Positions 23,666-34,649 of a stretch of 64,000 nucleotides of DNA are shown piece after piece. The notes under the pieces are model-generated. The model saw nothing but the letters and a program-made list of their open reading frames with translations, searched no databases and had not been told where the DNA came from. The stretch spans positions 84,759,971 through 84,823,970 of the forward strand of contig NC_089743.1 of assembly GCF_040412425.1 (NCBI RefSeq), read 5' to 3'. Origin of the DNA: Macrobrachium rosenbergii. Its lineage: Eukaryota > Arthropoda > Malacostraca > Decapoda > Palaemonidae. The position numbers and the translations under genes were made by a program. Every line of letters begins with the position of its first letter. Positions within the stretch are counted from its first letter, which is position 1.

Positions 23666-24835
23666 ATGATCATTTGCAGAATAGTAAAGTATGAGTTCAT
23701 GACAGTGGCAGTTCGAGAATTTATCGGTTGTCAAAGACCCACTTGACAGCGGAATTTCCCTAGGGAATGCATTTAAATGCTTCGTAAGACATATAACGCT
23801 TAATGCTGATTATTTGCATAGATAAAATAATTAGCAATTTGACATTGCAACTAGATGCACCACAGATGGGTAGATACATAGAGATAAAGAGGTGGATTGA
23901 ATTGCTTTTTTCAGTAGTCGTCTTGTTTAGATTTTATTTTTTTAAATTTAACTTAAATGATTAAATTTCCCCCTCAGTTGAGCAGGCCCTTGGTCATAAT
24001 CATTGGTAAATAATAAAATACCCAAGCCTTTTATGATTACGTAATGATGAATTTTCTTTATTAAAGTCAGCTGGATTCATCGATGAATTTTGAGTAAATA
24101 TCTGAAAACTATATATCACACATTTGTGATATTCGCTGTTTAATCACAATCATAACTTGGTATTAACCTTTTGTTTTAGTAATCAAGCGATACAGATTGA
24201 TTAAAGCTAGATATATATATTTTTGTCCAGTTTCCATTCTCATAACTTTCCTTACATTTGTGGTCAATGTTTAGTGAAATCACTATATTATGGACATAAA
24301 TCTTTTTATTTCTATTTATACAGTGTTGAATTGTAAAAACGAAAATAGTAAAACAAGATCGTATTTGAAACAAATATTTTGTCCATCCACCATTATGTGC
24401 AATAACATCCAAAAAGAAATATAATTGATTAACCATACTGTTAGAACAAGGTGGAAGGAGAAAACTTTATATTTTCATTATAAATGACGACAAAATAATG
24501 CGGTTTAGTCCAGCGAAAGGAGTCACAATAATGATTAATAAAAGGGCTTGAGTAGTAAAGGAGGAATAGACTTGGGAGTTGCGTGTTTACAAGAATATAT
24601 TTGGTCTACTTTTCATGAGGAGGCAAAAGAGACCTTATAAGTTTCACTAGCTTTATTTGGCCGCTTTAGGTACATCGGGGAATATCTATCAATGGTGTTG
24701 CCATTATAAAACCAATAAATCCAAGACGAAAGTCGTATTAAGTAATTTGAAACTAATTTATGACCAATATCAGCAATGAGTTGATACCATATCAGTTGTC
24801 AAGAAAGGACGTTCAAATATGAAATACTAAAAAAA
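23666..24835. other. AT-rich sequence without recognisable gene
   Basis: An 86-codon minus frame (24436-24176) has no recognisable domain. No repeat or RNA gene is seen. Confidence 0.4.
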
Positions 24836-24837
24836 AA

Positions 24838-25235
24838 AAAAAAAAAAACAGTGCACATGCCTGCATGGAAATTATTTGCTCAGGATATGGGAGAACATAA
24901 GTGCAAACAGAAGGAACCATCACCTCCTCCAAAATTTCGAGACACTGCTCAACGTTGAACCTTCCACTGATCTCAGCCAAGTCACCAACGCCATGCAGGT
25001 GTATCCACCTCCAAACGTTACAGGTGACCTGGCCGCTTCTGGCCACTTGATAAATATTCTAGCTGTCGTATCTGGCGTTATCAAGCCTCCGTTAGAAGCG
25101 AAGGTCTTTTCGTCGCTGAAAATTCAGAAGTCTAACCCCTCTTCTAAATAACGTTGAGCAATTTCCAACCGCGCCGCTTTACGGCGATCCTCCGTCTTTT
25201 GTTTCACTGCCCGAGTCCTATGGTGGAACCTATTT
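24838..25235 (-). pseudogene. Tc1/mariner transposase fragment
   Basis: Read from 25235 down, the minus strand gives TRAVKQKTEDRRKAARLEIA and QRYLEEGLDF, then a stop in place of an expected Trp. IFSDEKTFASNGG follows, containing the D of the DDE/D catalytic triad in its usual F-x-D-E-K-x-F setting. Next, in a shifted frame, come SGQVTCNVWRWIHLHGVGDL, AEISGRFNVEQCLEILEEVM and VLPYPEQIISMQ. The next catalytic block (normally M-Q-D-N) is lost: the frame reads MQACALFFF and runs into a 19-bp poly(T) tract at 24831-24849. Both ends of the transposon are missing. Nonfunctional. Confidence 0.85.
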
Positions 25236-25239
25236 TTCT

Positions 25240-27450
25240 TATAGTTCCCGCCGAAACGCGCAAGTTCATTGTGTCAAATGGGCTTTCATCCGCAGAAAAG
25301 GTAAACACCCATTGCGGTGTTGCCATACCATTTTCATAAAACATAAAGGTGGGGGGTAAAGGAGTACTTTGAGGCAACTGATCAATGCAGGAAAACCAAT
25401 TGGATGTAAGGGACATACTGTAGCATCCGGCGAGTTGTCTGTAATGTGGTTTTAGACTTCCAAAAACGTTTTAGCACTCGCAGTGTAGATAAACGACGTA
25501 AGTGCGAGCAAGGCATCCGGTTTATTCATTGACAGAACGGCAAAATGAGCTTTTCTCGCCTTCCATACGTACACAGACATTTAGTCATATTCTTGGAGGT
25601 AATTTTAGAGGGCAAGTGTTTAGGTTGCAATGCAAATATATTCTTACATTGGGTAGAACTATTAGCTCCGCGTCGGGTATTGCCTTGGAAATTGACTTTT
25701 TCTATAGTATTTTGGTTGCTTATCAAGAATTTACCGTTGTTTTTTGTCGCTCGCCTGTAATTCAGAACTGATTATATTTTGGTAAAAAGTGGAGTTTCCT
25801 TCACCCAGGGGTCGCTCCCCGACAAAGTAACGCGGCCTACCAGGTTATGTTAGGTTAGGGTGCGTTAACTTAGTATGGTTCCTTTTATAATGGGTTTCCT
25901 TAGCCAATCCCTTCTTGAACATACGGCTCCCTAATGTCTCTCGTATTCGCGGAACCGTTCCATGCAGTCCGTGCGGTGCTAATACTTAGAAATACCTTAC
26001 ATTGTAACCATAGTTGTAAAATAATAATGTCCTGCGTTTAACAGCGTAAGAAGTATGCAAGGGTCTGATCAGTCAAGGTGCCAGTCACAGAACCAAGGAA
26101 GTTAATTTCGTTGTGAAAATATAAATCTACCTGAACTAAATAACCATGAAACGCCTTATTACATCTTCAGTTATGACAGTAATGTCTTATAATATAGCAA
26201 TCATTATCATTCCATTTTTTTCCCCTGGAGTACGAGGAAGCGTGGTGGAATATTAGACAAAAAGAAAGCACAAAGAGATTTGCCTTGGAAACATTTTTAA
26301 GTATAAAAAAATATGGTCTACTTTTCTTTATCAGCAGCCCGTTTTGGATGAACAAGATTAGATTTAGGGTAAAATTAAATATGGTGGGAGATGGCCTTTC
26401 AAAGACGATGACTACGGTTAAAAATGAATATATCAATAAAGATTTGTACATGAAATTAATAGAGAGTTTATAATCGGTCAAAAGAAATTCTAGGCATAAG
26501 TTTTTCGTAAACAGGTGACTTTGGTAACAGGACTCATGAAATTACTGCGTGAAGAGCAAAAAGATTTGTGATTTTCAAAAGATTCCAATTAGTGTTTCTG
26601 GGTAAATTGGGTATGTATGTATGTATGTATGTAAGTACCTTTAGGGTATGGCGGGGATAAGTTTTGCTGAACGATAACACCACACTGATCACATGAAACA
26701 CTGGGCGTCGACAGCGCATTTCTCGCGAAAGCACATTCGTTTGAGCCTAAAGAAAATAATGATACAGCGTAGTACTATAATTTATCTTATAGTTGTGTGT
26801 GTGTGTATTTTTTAAGATGCAGTGTCTAACTCTCACATCCTAGGATATTTTCCTGATAGGTAACCGGTAGTGAACCTCATCTGGGTGTCATGAAGACCAA
26901 GATTGAAGCTGCTTAAGATGTTAGCCAACCTCATAAATTAGTAAGTTTGTTTGCGCGTCATAAACACGAGCTGCTGCTTTTGTGTTAACTTACTTGCAAG
27001 TGTTTTAATGCTTGCAGCAGATGTTATTACTCCCCATCATTTTTAGACAGTGAATATCACATATCTTAAGCTAAAGAGAAAACAAAACTATTTGAGCCTC
27101 ACCGGAAATGAACGGTTTGAAGGCAGTCAAAGGAAGAATCTTTAGGAAAACCTCTTCGCACCTCGTGACTGAGAGGCAAGCTTTACAGTGCAGGTGTGAC
27201 GTAACCTTATTAGGACGTTCTCGGCATTTTTAACAAGTCATCTCCAAAAATAACTTGGTTTCTGTGGTACGATTTGGTGTATTAATCACAGATGACGACA
27301 ACCAGATGAAAATAATAAAAAGGAAGTCTGTTGTACGCAACAATTTGTGGACAATGCACTCTACGTATGAATGGATTTTCGTACTCCCCAACTTACTTTT
27401 TTTAATAATTCTGGGCACGCATACATTAGATATAACATCCATACGTACAT
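25240..27450. other. Noncoding stretch between the mariner fragment and the cystine-knot gene
   Basis: Contains a short GC-rich patch (25800-25990) with two TTAGG-like units (gttaggttagg at 25849), too few to be telomeric, and a (TATG)n run at 26611-26633. Open frames of 60-105 codons occur on both strands (for example 26481-26167 minus, hydrophobic, 104 codons) but have no recognisable domain. Confidence 0.4.
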
Positions 27451-27453
27451 AAA

Positions 27454-27475
27454 AGAGAGAGAGAGAGAGAGAGAG
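27454..27475 (+). repeat. Short (GA)n microsatellite
   Basis: About 22 bp of GA repeat; a family A repeat tail (ttggcctaaattatttattc) follows at 27549. Confidence 0.9.
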
Positions 27476-27831
27476 CGGTCTCGTTAAGACGTAGCCTATT
27501 AATGTGACGAAATTTGTCGGAAAATATCTAATGCGTTATTTCTTCCTTTGGCCTAAATTATTTATTCCATTACATTCCAATATGTAAATCGTTCTATGGC
27601 AGCATAAGATATATCCCAAAAGTGTTGCACAAAAAATAAAAAAATCATGGAGCCGTAGATGCCTCTATAGACTTACGAAAAACATTATTGCTTAGTGTGT
27701 GCGTGCATTTCATTCTTCTAAAGAAAAATGTTTAGGGCCGGGTACGTCACTTGACGAACCGATGATGTCCAATATGGATACGAACTGGACGCCGACGCCG
27801 AGACAAAACGTTTTTGGTTTACAGTGTACAT

Positions 27832-27895
27832 TTATAAGGTCCAGCATACCGCTACTAACATCATTCCCGTTTGTGCCAGGAGAGGACCTAGACAT
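27832..27895 (+). promoter_or_regulatory. Core promoter with TATA box, Inr and DPE
   Basis: TATA-like ttataag at 27832-27838. TCATTC at 27861-27866 fits the arthropod initiator TCAKTY exactly, placing +1 at the A, 27863. AGACAT at 27890-27895 fits the downstream promoter element RGWYVT and starts exactly at +28. The TATA box starts at -31. All three elements sit at canonical spacing upstream of the cystine-knot gene, giving a predicted 96-nt 5' leader without an upstream ATG. Confidence 0.75.
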
Positions 27896-27958
27896 TGCTC
27901 TTCAGGTTCAGGGACCACGATTCCTCCATAAAGTTTGGCGAAGAAGAAATCACCAGAC

Positions 27959-28363
27959 ATGAAGTCAACTCTCGCTGCAATCTTCGTCGGCGCGTTGGTT
28001 AGCGTAGCCACATCGCAACCTGTCAAGACTAAGGAGATTGAGAAAACCTTCAAGAAAGACATCGAGCTCCTTTTGAAGTGGAAATGCGAACCTAAACTAC
28101 AAAAACTTTACGTCGCGACACTGCTTCCAGAAGATTCCGAAGTCCTCGACTCTGTATTTCGACCTACGTCCATACTAGTCAAGAGGTGCCAGCCTTCTTG
28201 TGGTTACTGCGGGAAACCCAACGGCGTGGAGACCAAAACCTGTCAGCCAGACAAGGAGATGACGAAAACTTTCTACCTGAAAGTTTATGATGAATCAGGA
28301 AACGAGACGGACCATTACGAGGCTGTGAAAGTGGAAGAGCATTCAACGTGTAAATGCCTGTGA
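27959..28363 (+). CDS. Secreted PDGF/VEGF-like cystine-knot growth factor, intronless
   Basis: A 134-residue protein from the ATG at 27959 (purine at -3). An in-frame TTG upstream was ignored because the ATG is followed at once by a signal peptide: residues 1-19, MKSTLAAIFVGALVSVATS. The mature part has seven cysteines (43, 77, 81, 84, 95, 131, 133). The core VKRCQPSCGYC has the C-x3-C spacing of the PDGF/VEGF R-C-x-G-x-C segment, TCQP follows, and EEHSTCKC matches the family end H-x-x-C-x-C. By analogy the knot would be 43-95, 77-131 and 81-133, with 84 extra. The position of the usual inter-chain Cys inside C-x3-C is Ser80. One N-glycosylation site (Asn115-Glu-Thr). Family members bind receptor tyrosine kinases; that role is inferred. 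Complete, with promoter and poly(A) signal. Confidence 0.8.
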   Translation: MKSTLAAIFVGALVSVATSQPVKTKEIEKTFKKDIELLLKWKCEPKLQKLYVATLLPEDSEVLDSVFRPTSILVKRCQPSCGYCGKPNGVETKTCQPDKEMTKTFYLKVYDESGNETDHYEAVKVEEHSTCKCL

Positions 28364-28760
28364 ACGCGTAGACCAGGACGCAGCATCACAAAACCGGAAG
28401 TAGAGCTCATTCTGGTGCAGTCTGTGAGGTTCAATGCTTACGCTTTCATTTTGAATCTCGGCGCCTTTCTGTGATTACATTATATGGCTGGAAAGCTTCA
28501 GTCCTCCTCGAGAAGGGACCAATTATTGCAAGCAGGAACTCCTTACTGTCAAGATTATCGATGTAATTCGCTGTCTGTTTATCTTAGCTTCGTTTTCCAC
28601 TATTTATTAATGTTTGTCACAATTGCACTGTAAATTCCCCATTTTCCTCTCATGAATGCAAGTCAAGTTTTATATACAAGATCTTTATTTTGTGTTTCAT
28701 GGTGTTTGAATCTGTGTTAAACATTCTTTTATAAATAAAAAAGTATCATAACCATTCGCA
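28364..28760 (+). terminator. 3' UTR and polyadenylation signal of the cystine-knot gene
   Basis: AATAAA at 28734-28739 lies about 370 bases after the stop codon, in AT-rich sequence with an ATTTA element near 28602. Cleavage is expected around 28750-28760. Together with the promoter this defines a single-exon transcript of about 0.9 kb. Confidence 0.65.
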
Positions 28761-28904
28761 TATTACATCACCTAGTTTAATTTTCCTCGTATTTTGAAGG
28801 AATGCAAAAAAGTGTTAGACTTTGTTTTCTTGCAAACACTCGTGTCATATCTGGAAGGTTACTCACAAGTGGACTTTGGTGTGATATTATTCGTTTCACC
28901 TTTA

Positions 28905-29790
28905 TTTAACGTCCTATACGTATTGTTCACTTTGTTTGGTTTTATGTAGAGCCCTCCACAGGGATAATTCCCTCTCTGGCGGGCCCATGTACGTTTTCGA
29001 AATAAGGTGCTTCTTATATTTTATGACGATTGTCTTTCAGTGTTTTCTCGTCAGTATCGTAGCTTCTGCAGAATAGGAGATGAGAGTCTTTAGTTCCTTT
29101 TTAAATTTGCATTCTTCTTGTCTGCTCTTCACTTCCGGGTCATTTATCAGATTTCTAATAGTGTTAGTTTTATTATGTTTATTAAATTGCATAGAAGATT
29201 ATTAGTCAAAGCCATGGTCCGTATTATTTTTCACCTTTGATACATATTCTTTGTATACTGTGCACTTATTGCCATCATATATGCTTCATGTTATTATCAC
29301 TATGGCCTTTCTTTACACAATTTTTACACTTGAAGATGCTGCCAGCACATTCATTTGATTTGTGATTTTCACCACATCTAGGGCAAGCTTGGTCATTTCT
29401 ACAATTTGTTGCGCTATGACCAAATTCCTGACATTTATAGTACTGATAGGGCATGTAACAGTCGTATACTTTGCAGCGGCTATACAGTGTAAACGATTTA
29501 TCACCTCTATCATAGATAGCCTTTCGTATTTGTGGTGTGCATTTGATGATATAATGTTTGTATTTGTCATCTTTGGCTGTCATTTTCAGAGATGAGGTTA
29601 TTTATCCATGGAGTTTTCTTTACAATGTTAGCAACAATGTCATCTTCGTCCTTCGGGACATGGACTTCTTTTATTTTTGGTTTAAGTTCATTGCCCAGAT
29701 ATTGAAAGTGGAGGCTGGAAGTCACTTGAGGACCTTCTGCAGTAGTGTGGATATCCTTTTAGAACACTTCCTTCAGACACCTCAGTAGAC
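28905..29790 (-). mobile_element. Retrotransposon ORF1 unit, copy 2 (zinc-knuckle part)
   Basis: Minus-strand copy of the element at 17700-19010. Shared parts: the segment KPKIKEVHVPKDEDDIVANI, the zinc-knuckle protein, ttctgcagaagctacgatac with the following tgacgagaaaacactga, and a common end at 28930-28950. This copy is more complete between the knuckles and the end of ORF1 (includes TIRNLINDPEVKSRQEECKF) but lacks the PHD part. It lies only about 150 bases past the poly(A) signal of the cystine-knot gene, in opposite orientation. Confidence 0.75.
29275..29700 (-). pseudogene. Gag-like ORF1 fragment with CCHC knuckles
   Basis: The longest open frame (29583 to 29275) has 102 codons. It reads DDKYKHYIIKCTPQIRKAIY, then a cysteine-rich end: YKCQEFGHSATNC (first knuckle, its leading Cys replaced by Tyr), CPRCGENHKSNEC (second) and CKNCVKKGHSDNN (third). 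Upstream to about 29700, LKPKIKEVHVPKDEDD continues the protein in another frame. Tandem knuckles bind RNA in LINE ribonucleoprotein particles. The copy is truncated and frameshifted. Confidence 0.75.
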
Positions 29791-29904
29791 TGAGATACAG
29801 GAAGTGAGTCATAGCGCAGGAAGGTCGGAGACAGTCTCGAATGCACGATTGACAGTTTGTACAATACGTGTTGGCAGCTTCACGTGATAATCAGTGGAAA
29901 AACG

Positions 29905-30105
29905 AATTATTATTCGGAAGATGAACCCCATTCATATGGAACAAGCCCACCAGAGGGGCCATTGACTTGAAATTCAAGCTTCCAACGAATATGGTGTTCG
30001 TTAGAAAGAAGTAACAGGCTTTAAGGGAGATATAGAAAGAAGATAATCATCACCTCTTCAAAAGGAAGAATTAGATTAACAGATTAATAAATTAGATCTC
30101 GCTTT
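29905..30105 (+). repeat. SINE-like repeat family C, copy 1
   Basis: It begins with attattattcggaagatgaa, then attcatatggaacaagccca, then ccattgacttgaaattcaag. The second copy at 32563-32780 shares the (ATT)n start and the order of motifs. The (ATT)n stretch looks like the head or tail of the element. Confidence 0.75.
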
Positions 30106-30498
30106 CTCATAATTAACGAAATCTTTTGAGTAGCAATTGTCCTATATTATTGTCTTCCCTTCAATATTTTCTACATTATTATTAAATACCTGAAAGTTAT
30201 AATCGCATCTTGACAAACGTGCCGCGGATAAGAGATTACAGGGGAAATTGAATCTGTAACACGTTAATATCTATAAAACGCATTATCTTGAGCAAACTCC
30301 AAATATAATTGGGAAATGCGACAGAGAACGTACAGCAGGCTTTTGTTTCAGGGTTAGAGAGATGAATAATTTCCGTGAGGTTCGTCATTCCAAGAATTGG
30401 CCGTGGCATGCCATCAAAACACCTTTCACGTTTATTCACGCATTGTCGGGGTACGAAATGTACCTTAAAAACGTATGAATAAACACAGCAGTGCTTGG

Positions 30499-30499
<1 letters not shown>
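30106..30499. other. Noncoding spacer
   Basis: No feature recognised. Confidence 0.4.

Positions 30500-30551
<52 letters not shown>
30500..30551 (+). repeat. (TC)n microsatellite
   Basis: About 50 bp of TC repeat. Confidence 0.97.
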
Positions 30552-30552
<1 letters not shown>

Positions 30553-32560
30553 AATGGAACTGTCTGTAAGGAAATTTTAACCAGCCATTATACTTACCTT
30601 TAAGTCACTCATTTTGGAACACTTGTTAGCCGAGCCTCTGTAGATTTTATTCTTTTTTTTATCACGACGAATTTCTTTTCCAGATATCTTATTCTGAAAA
30701 TATAGATGTTTTTGCATATATATTTATTGCTTCAATCGGAAAATCACTCCACGTTTCATTTCTGTTTTTCCTCCTCTCAAAATTTTCTCTCGAGGCCCTT
30801 AATTGAGAGAGAAATGTATTCTAGTACATGTTTAAACATCGTCTATTGACCATTTCTACAACATGTTTTTAGGAGAGACAAACTCATTTGGGTTTTGTCC
30901 TAAATGTCGATATCTAAGAGAAAATGTCTTAATAGAGGAAATACAGTGTCTGAGGTCCCGTCTGAAGATGAACCACTATAGTCGAGAGAAAAGATTTCGA
31001 AGACAAAGTTACTCCCACGAAAATTGGCAAACGGGGACTGATGACAAATCATGTCCAAAGCACTGAATATGACAGACAGGTTGTCTGTCCAAAGCACCGA
31101 ATATGACAGACAGGTACAGAACCCAATTTTCTCCGAGGAATGCTAACTAGTTATTAAGTAGGCATGTTGAAAATGTACAAAAAATTAATAAGCATTAGTT
31201 ATCGTACTGTGCTTTTCATTGTACAGTCTTTCAGTTTGAAATCTTTACATTTTAGTGTAGAGCACTTAATTAGCAAATTTGACGTGATTCCCAAAAACGA
31301 TTTGATAAAGACGTCAAAACATCCGGAATGACGAAGGTTATTGGGAAGCACAAAGAGACACAAACGCATTGTAATATCGAAGTTCTCCAACGCCCCCCCT
31401 CCCCCCCAAACTCCTCTTCCACTGTAGGGACACATTACCCCGAGTATTTGGTACGTAGGATTTTGTACATAATTATGAATTTATAAGAAAGCGTATAAGC
31501 GTGATATTTTACAATAATGTTCTACATAGACAATCTAAGATACCCAAGGTAACAAGTCACATTCGTTTTCAGCTAAGTGGCATATACACGTGCAATATTC
31601 CTGCTGAGTCTCTGGAAGAACGTATTTTGTGTTAACTGACGAAACCTGCAAAAACGGACGGAGTGAAAATTGATGAAACGTTCTGCTTGGTGTTCCTTCG
31701 GCCCACAGCTGCACCCAGTTTCTGGCATTGCACTTTTATAGCCATTACCTTTTCCTTCCATCTTGCTTTCCAGTCACTCCAATTCTCGTTTTCATTGTCT
31801 TAAGCACTGAATCTCTGTAAGTGGCCCAGTGCTTGGAAGTAAAGACTAATTTTCATAAATCAAGCTTTACATACAGCAGAACTTATAGGAGGTGAAAGCT
31901 AAGGATTAGCTTATGCGTGTTTATTATTGAGATTTTAGTTTTTAAGTTTCAAATAGCGACTCTCTGTGTGTGTGCTTGTACTCATGTGTGTGTGGACTGC
32001 GATTTTGCGCAAGTTTAATTTCCTCTGAACGTGCTTATTCGCTAGGTAGCCCTAAGGGTTATGTAGAATTATTTCACGAGCACGAATAGGGAGTTGATTC
32101 ATTTATACTATATGTGCCTTATTTACAGATCGAAATAGCCAATAGATTTCCGTTTTATTTTGCTTGATTTTGTACACATTATTTTTCTGAAGTTCCACCC
32201 CCAACCCGAAAGTTCCTCCGCCTTTATCACTAAATATTTCATATCATCCCTTGTTTAGTGATTTGCTTGTAACTACTGTAATCATAGTAAAGTTGCGAAT
32301 CTGCCAAATCTATGAAATATTTAGGTATAATATTGAATTTTTACAAACCATCAGTCAGCGTAAAGGATTTTAAGCTTGATGAATCTGTAGTTGATAACTT
32401 AAGAGTAACAGCCGAGAGAATGAATAATGGATCTCAAGAGTAACATAGAGGTTAATGAATGATAGATCTCGCTCTTTGTTCTGCTAGAGAATCCGTGCTG
32501 TCATGCTCTGAACAGGACCAGTCACTGGATTAAAACTACAGCTCTGCCTCAGCTGTTCAT
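30552..32560. other. Noncoding stretch with minor repeats
   Basis: A 34-bp tandem duplication lies at 31053-31120 (gtccaaagca-tgaatatgac-agacaggt twice). A poly(C) run is at 31391-31408. A diverged family A-like segment is at about 31735-31840 (ccttccatcttgctttccag, ggcccagtgcttgg). No coding gene is supported. Confidence 0.5.
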
Positions 32561-32561
32561 G

Positions 32562-32562
<1 letters not shown>

Positions 32563-32619
<57 letters not shown>

Positions 32620-32780
32620 TCGGAACATGACTCCTGTTCATATGGAACAAGGCCACAGCGACCACTGACTTAAAATTGAAAGAAGCAACAGACGGCATTA
32701 GGAAATACAGAATTTAGAAGAAATCAGTTATTAGAAAAGTAAAAAATGAATTATCAAATTAATAAATATAGATAGATATG
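32563..32780 (+). repeat. (ATT)n plus SINE-like repeat family C, copy 2
   Basis: (ATT)n from 32563 to 32617 leads into ttcggaacatgactcctgtt and catatggaacaaggccacag, then ccactgacttaaaattgaaa, clearly homologous to 29905-30105. This copy is more diverged but keeps the microsatellite head at much greater length. Confidence 0.75.
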
Positions 32781-32980
32781 TAATTAAAATATTAAAATAC
32801 AAGGATATTTATTTTAGGATAGTAATACGCTGTTAATTTCAACATACTTTTATTACATTTGCGTGTCATGCACAAACTAAACCAAATTGAATGCAGTTCC
32901 AGAATCGGCGAATGATAACTCACACAGTTACGGAAAAGTAAGGATGGGTTCCCTGAAAGTTCGTAACTGGGGTCAGATCT

Positions 32981-33349
32981 CTAACCAACCATATAAGACA
33001 ATGTCCAACACTCAGGTGATGAGCTGTGTTGAACACGATAAAACGGGAAGTTTGAATACGACGAAGTATTCACAGCGGAAGTATTTTTTCCGTGCTCATG
33101 ACATTGGCCATGTATGATGTAAATGGAAGCATCCGGGGCCTTGGCCAATTGCATCCTTCTCTTGCCTCCCTCTCTATTCAAGGTGCCAGTTCTTACGATT
33201 TGATCACGCCTGGGTATATTTATTAGTAACCGTTTGAATATTTTCATCTTTCCATTCTCACAGCTTCCAGACTGGAAGATTCTTCCGTTCAGTATGTCCG
33301 TACTCTTCATGAACAATTCAGCCACTTGTTGGTGATTAACATATTTCAT
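32981..33349 (-). CDS. Unrecognised open frame, 122 codons
   Basis: ATG at 33349, stop near 32981. The product is basic and hydrophilic (KMKIFKRLLINIPRRDQIVR, NREGGKRRMQLAKAPDASIY) with no signal peptide or known domain. It is among the longest ATG-initiated frames outside repeats, and base composition here is less AT-rich than the surroundings. An overlapping plus-strand frame (32887-33117) shows that openness alone is weak evidence. It may be an exon, a transposon piece or chance. Confidence 0.2.
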   Translation of the reverse strand: MKYVNHQQVAELFMKSTDILNGRIFQSGSCENGKMKIFKRLLINIPRRDQIVRTGTLNREGGKRRMQLAKAPDASIYIIHGQCHEHGKNTSAVNTSSYSNFPFYRVQHSSSPECWTLSYMVG

Positions 33350-33480
33350 TTTCGTAAAGACTTAGAAGAGGTCAGCACGCACTCAGCTTTCCCAAGACAA
33401 AACAAAAAAACCTTAGTTTCCAGTAATAGTAGGGTAGCAACTGCTCATGCTTTAAGAATAATGACCAAAAGCGCATAATG

Positions 33481-33706
33481 TAGATGGCGCTGCTTAGCTT
33501 TCAGGGGCACCAAAAGAAAGGAAGTCAAATGGATGGCTTCGTCATTCTTGTATCCTTGTTGCCTCAGGTCCGTTAGGTAAATGTCGGTGTACCTCCTTGT
33601 AACTTGCAACTTCCACTGAGAAAACTGTTGTAACATTTTGACCTAAGAAGATGGTGTATTTTGTTTTTAAATATGTTTGGCCGTTTCGTGTCGCTGGTTG
33701 GTTTTC
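33481..33706. promoter_or_regulatory. Possible start region of a plus-strand transcription unit
   Basis: The string tagatggcgctgct at about 33481-33494 resembles the insect CTCF-type core (AGATGGCGC). A strong donor-like gtaagtag begins at 33707. Downstream of here the plus strand becomes persistently T- and G-rich. The promoter itself was not located; this is context only. Confidence 0.2.
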
Positions 33707-34649
33707 GTAAGTAGGTGAATTTCATTTGCGTTTTTCTGTTTATTAATCACACTGGTTTTGAGAATTTATGTTTCAGCTGTCATCTTAAGTTAGCCTACGG
33801 GGCTTATTCAAATATACAGGCTTTAGAAGTTAACTTTGTGGAAGCCTATTAGTGATTTTCCGAAAACTTAATTGCTGGGTATCTTGTGTGTGTGGTTTAA
33901 GATATTTCGATGTAAATGAGGCCATTCATTCCATTTGCTTTGGACCCCGACCAACCATCGCCGTCTGAAACCGTAGGCCTGTTCTTACTGCGTGAATGTC
34001 GGGTGTAGGTTAGGTGAAAAATCCCTCCTGCAAACTTCTTGTGAGCAGGGCAGTGTTTCATTTTGTTAATGGGGAAAAAAAGTTCTATTTTACGATTTTT
34101 AGTTTTAGGGTTAAAACCAAGTAATTGTTTAAAATGTAACTTTTATGTTATTTATTATTGCAATTTTGTTTAGGTCATTATACCCGTAGTCGAGTGTTAA
34201 TGTTAAAAGGTATACATCGTGGAAGCCTGTTCTGGAAACCATATCGTGGGGTTAGGTCCTGGTAAGCGAACTGACAGCATAATACAGTAAAGGTTTCCTA
34301 GTACGTATCGGGCTGCAAAATTTTAGGTGTTAACGAATAATTCTTCTCAATTCCTTTCTTAAATCATGCTGTCCAGCCACCCCAACACTCCCTTGTTTTA
34401 AACGTTTATTGGCTGGAAGTACCGTATTGTTTGAATTTATGGCCAGTTTTTCAGTAAGCAGATCACTAATGAATCCTGGCCTGAAAACGGAATAAGCGAA
34501 AGTTTGATGGGGAGGTAAGTGTATTTTCATTTGAATGCAACGTCCTCCATTTCCCAGAAATGCGTTAATTTGAAAAATGCAAAACGTTTAGGTTAACTTG
34601 TTCTCGCTTGCTCCGTCTTCACATACAGTATACATACTTAAATTGCTTA

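Noticed and set aside
25845..25862. TTAGG telomere-like repeat
   Set aside because: Only two adjacent units; not an interstitial telomere array.
26167..26481. 104-codon hydrophobic minus-strand frame
   Set aside because: Hydrophobicity follows from AT-rich codons; no membrane-protein family is recognised and the plus strand is also open.
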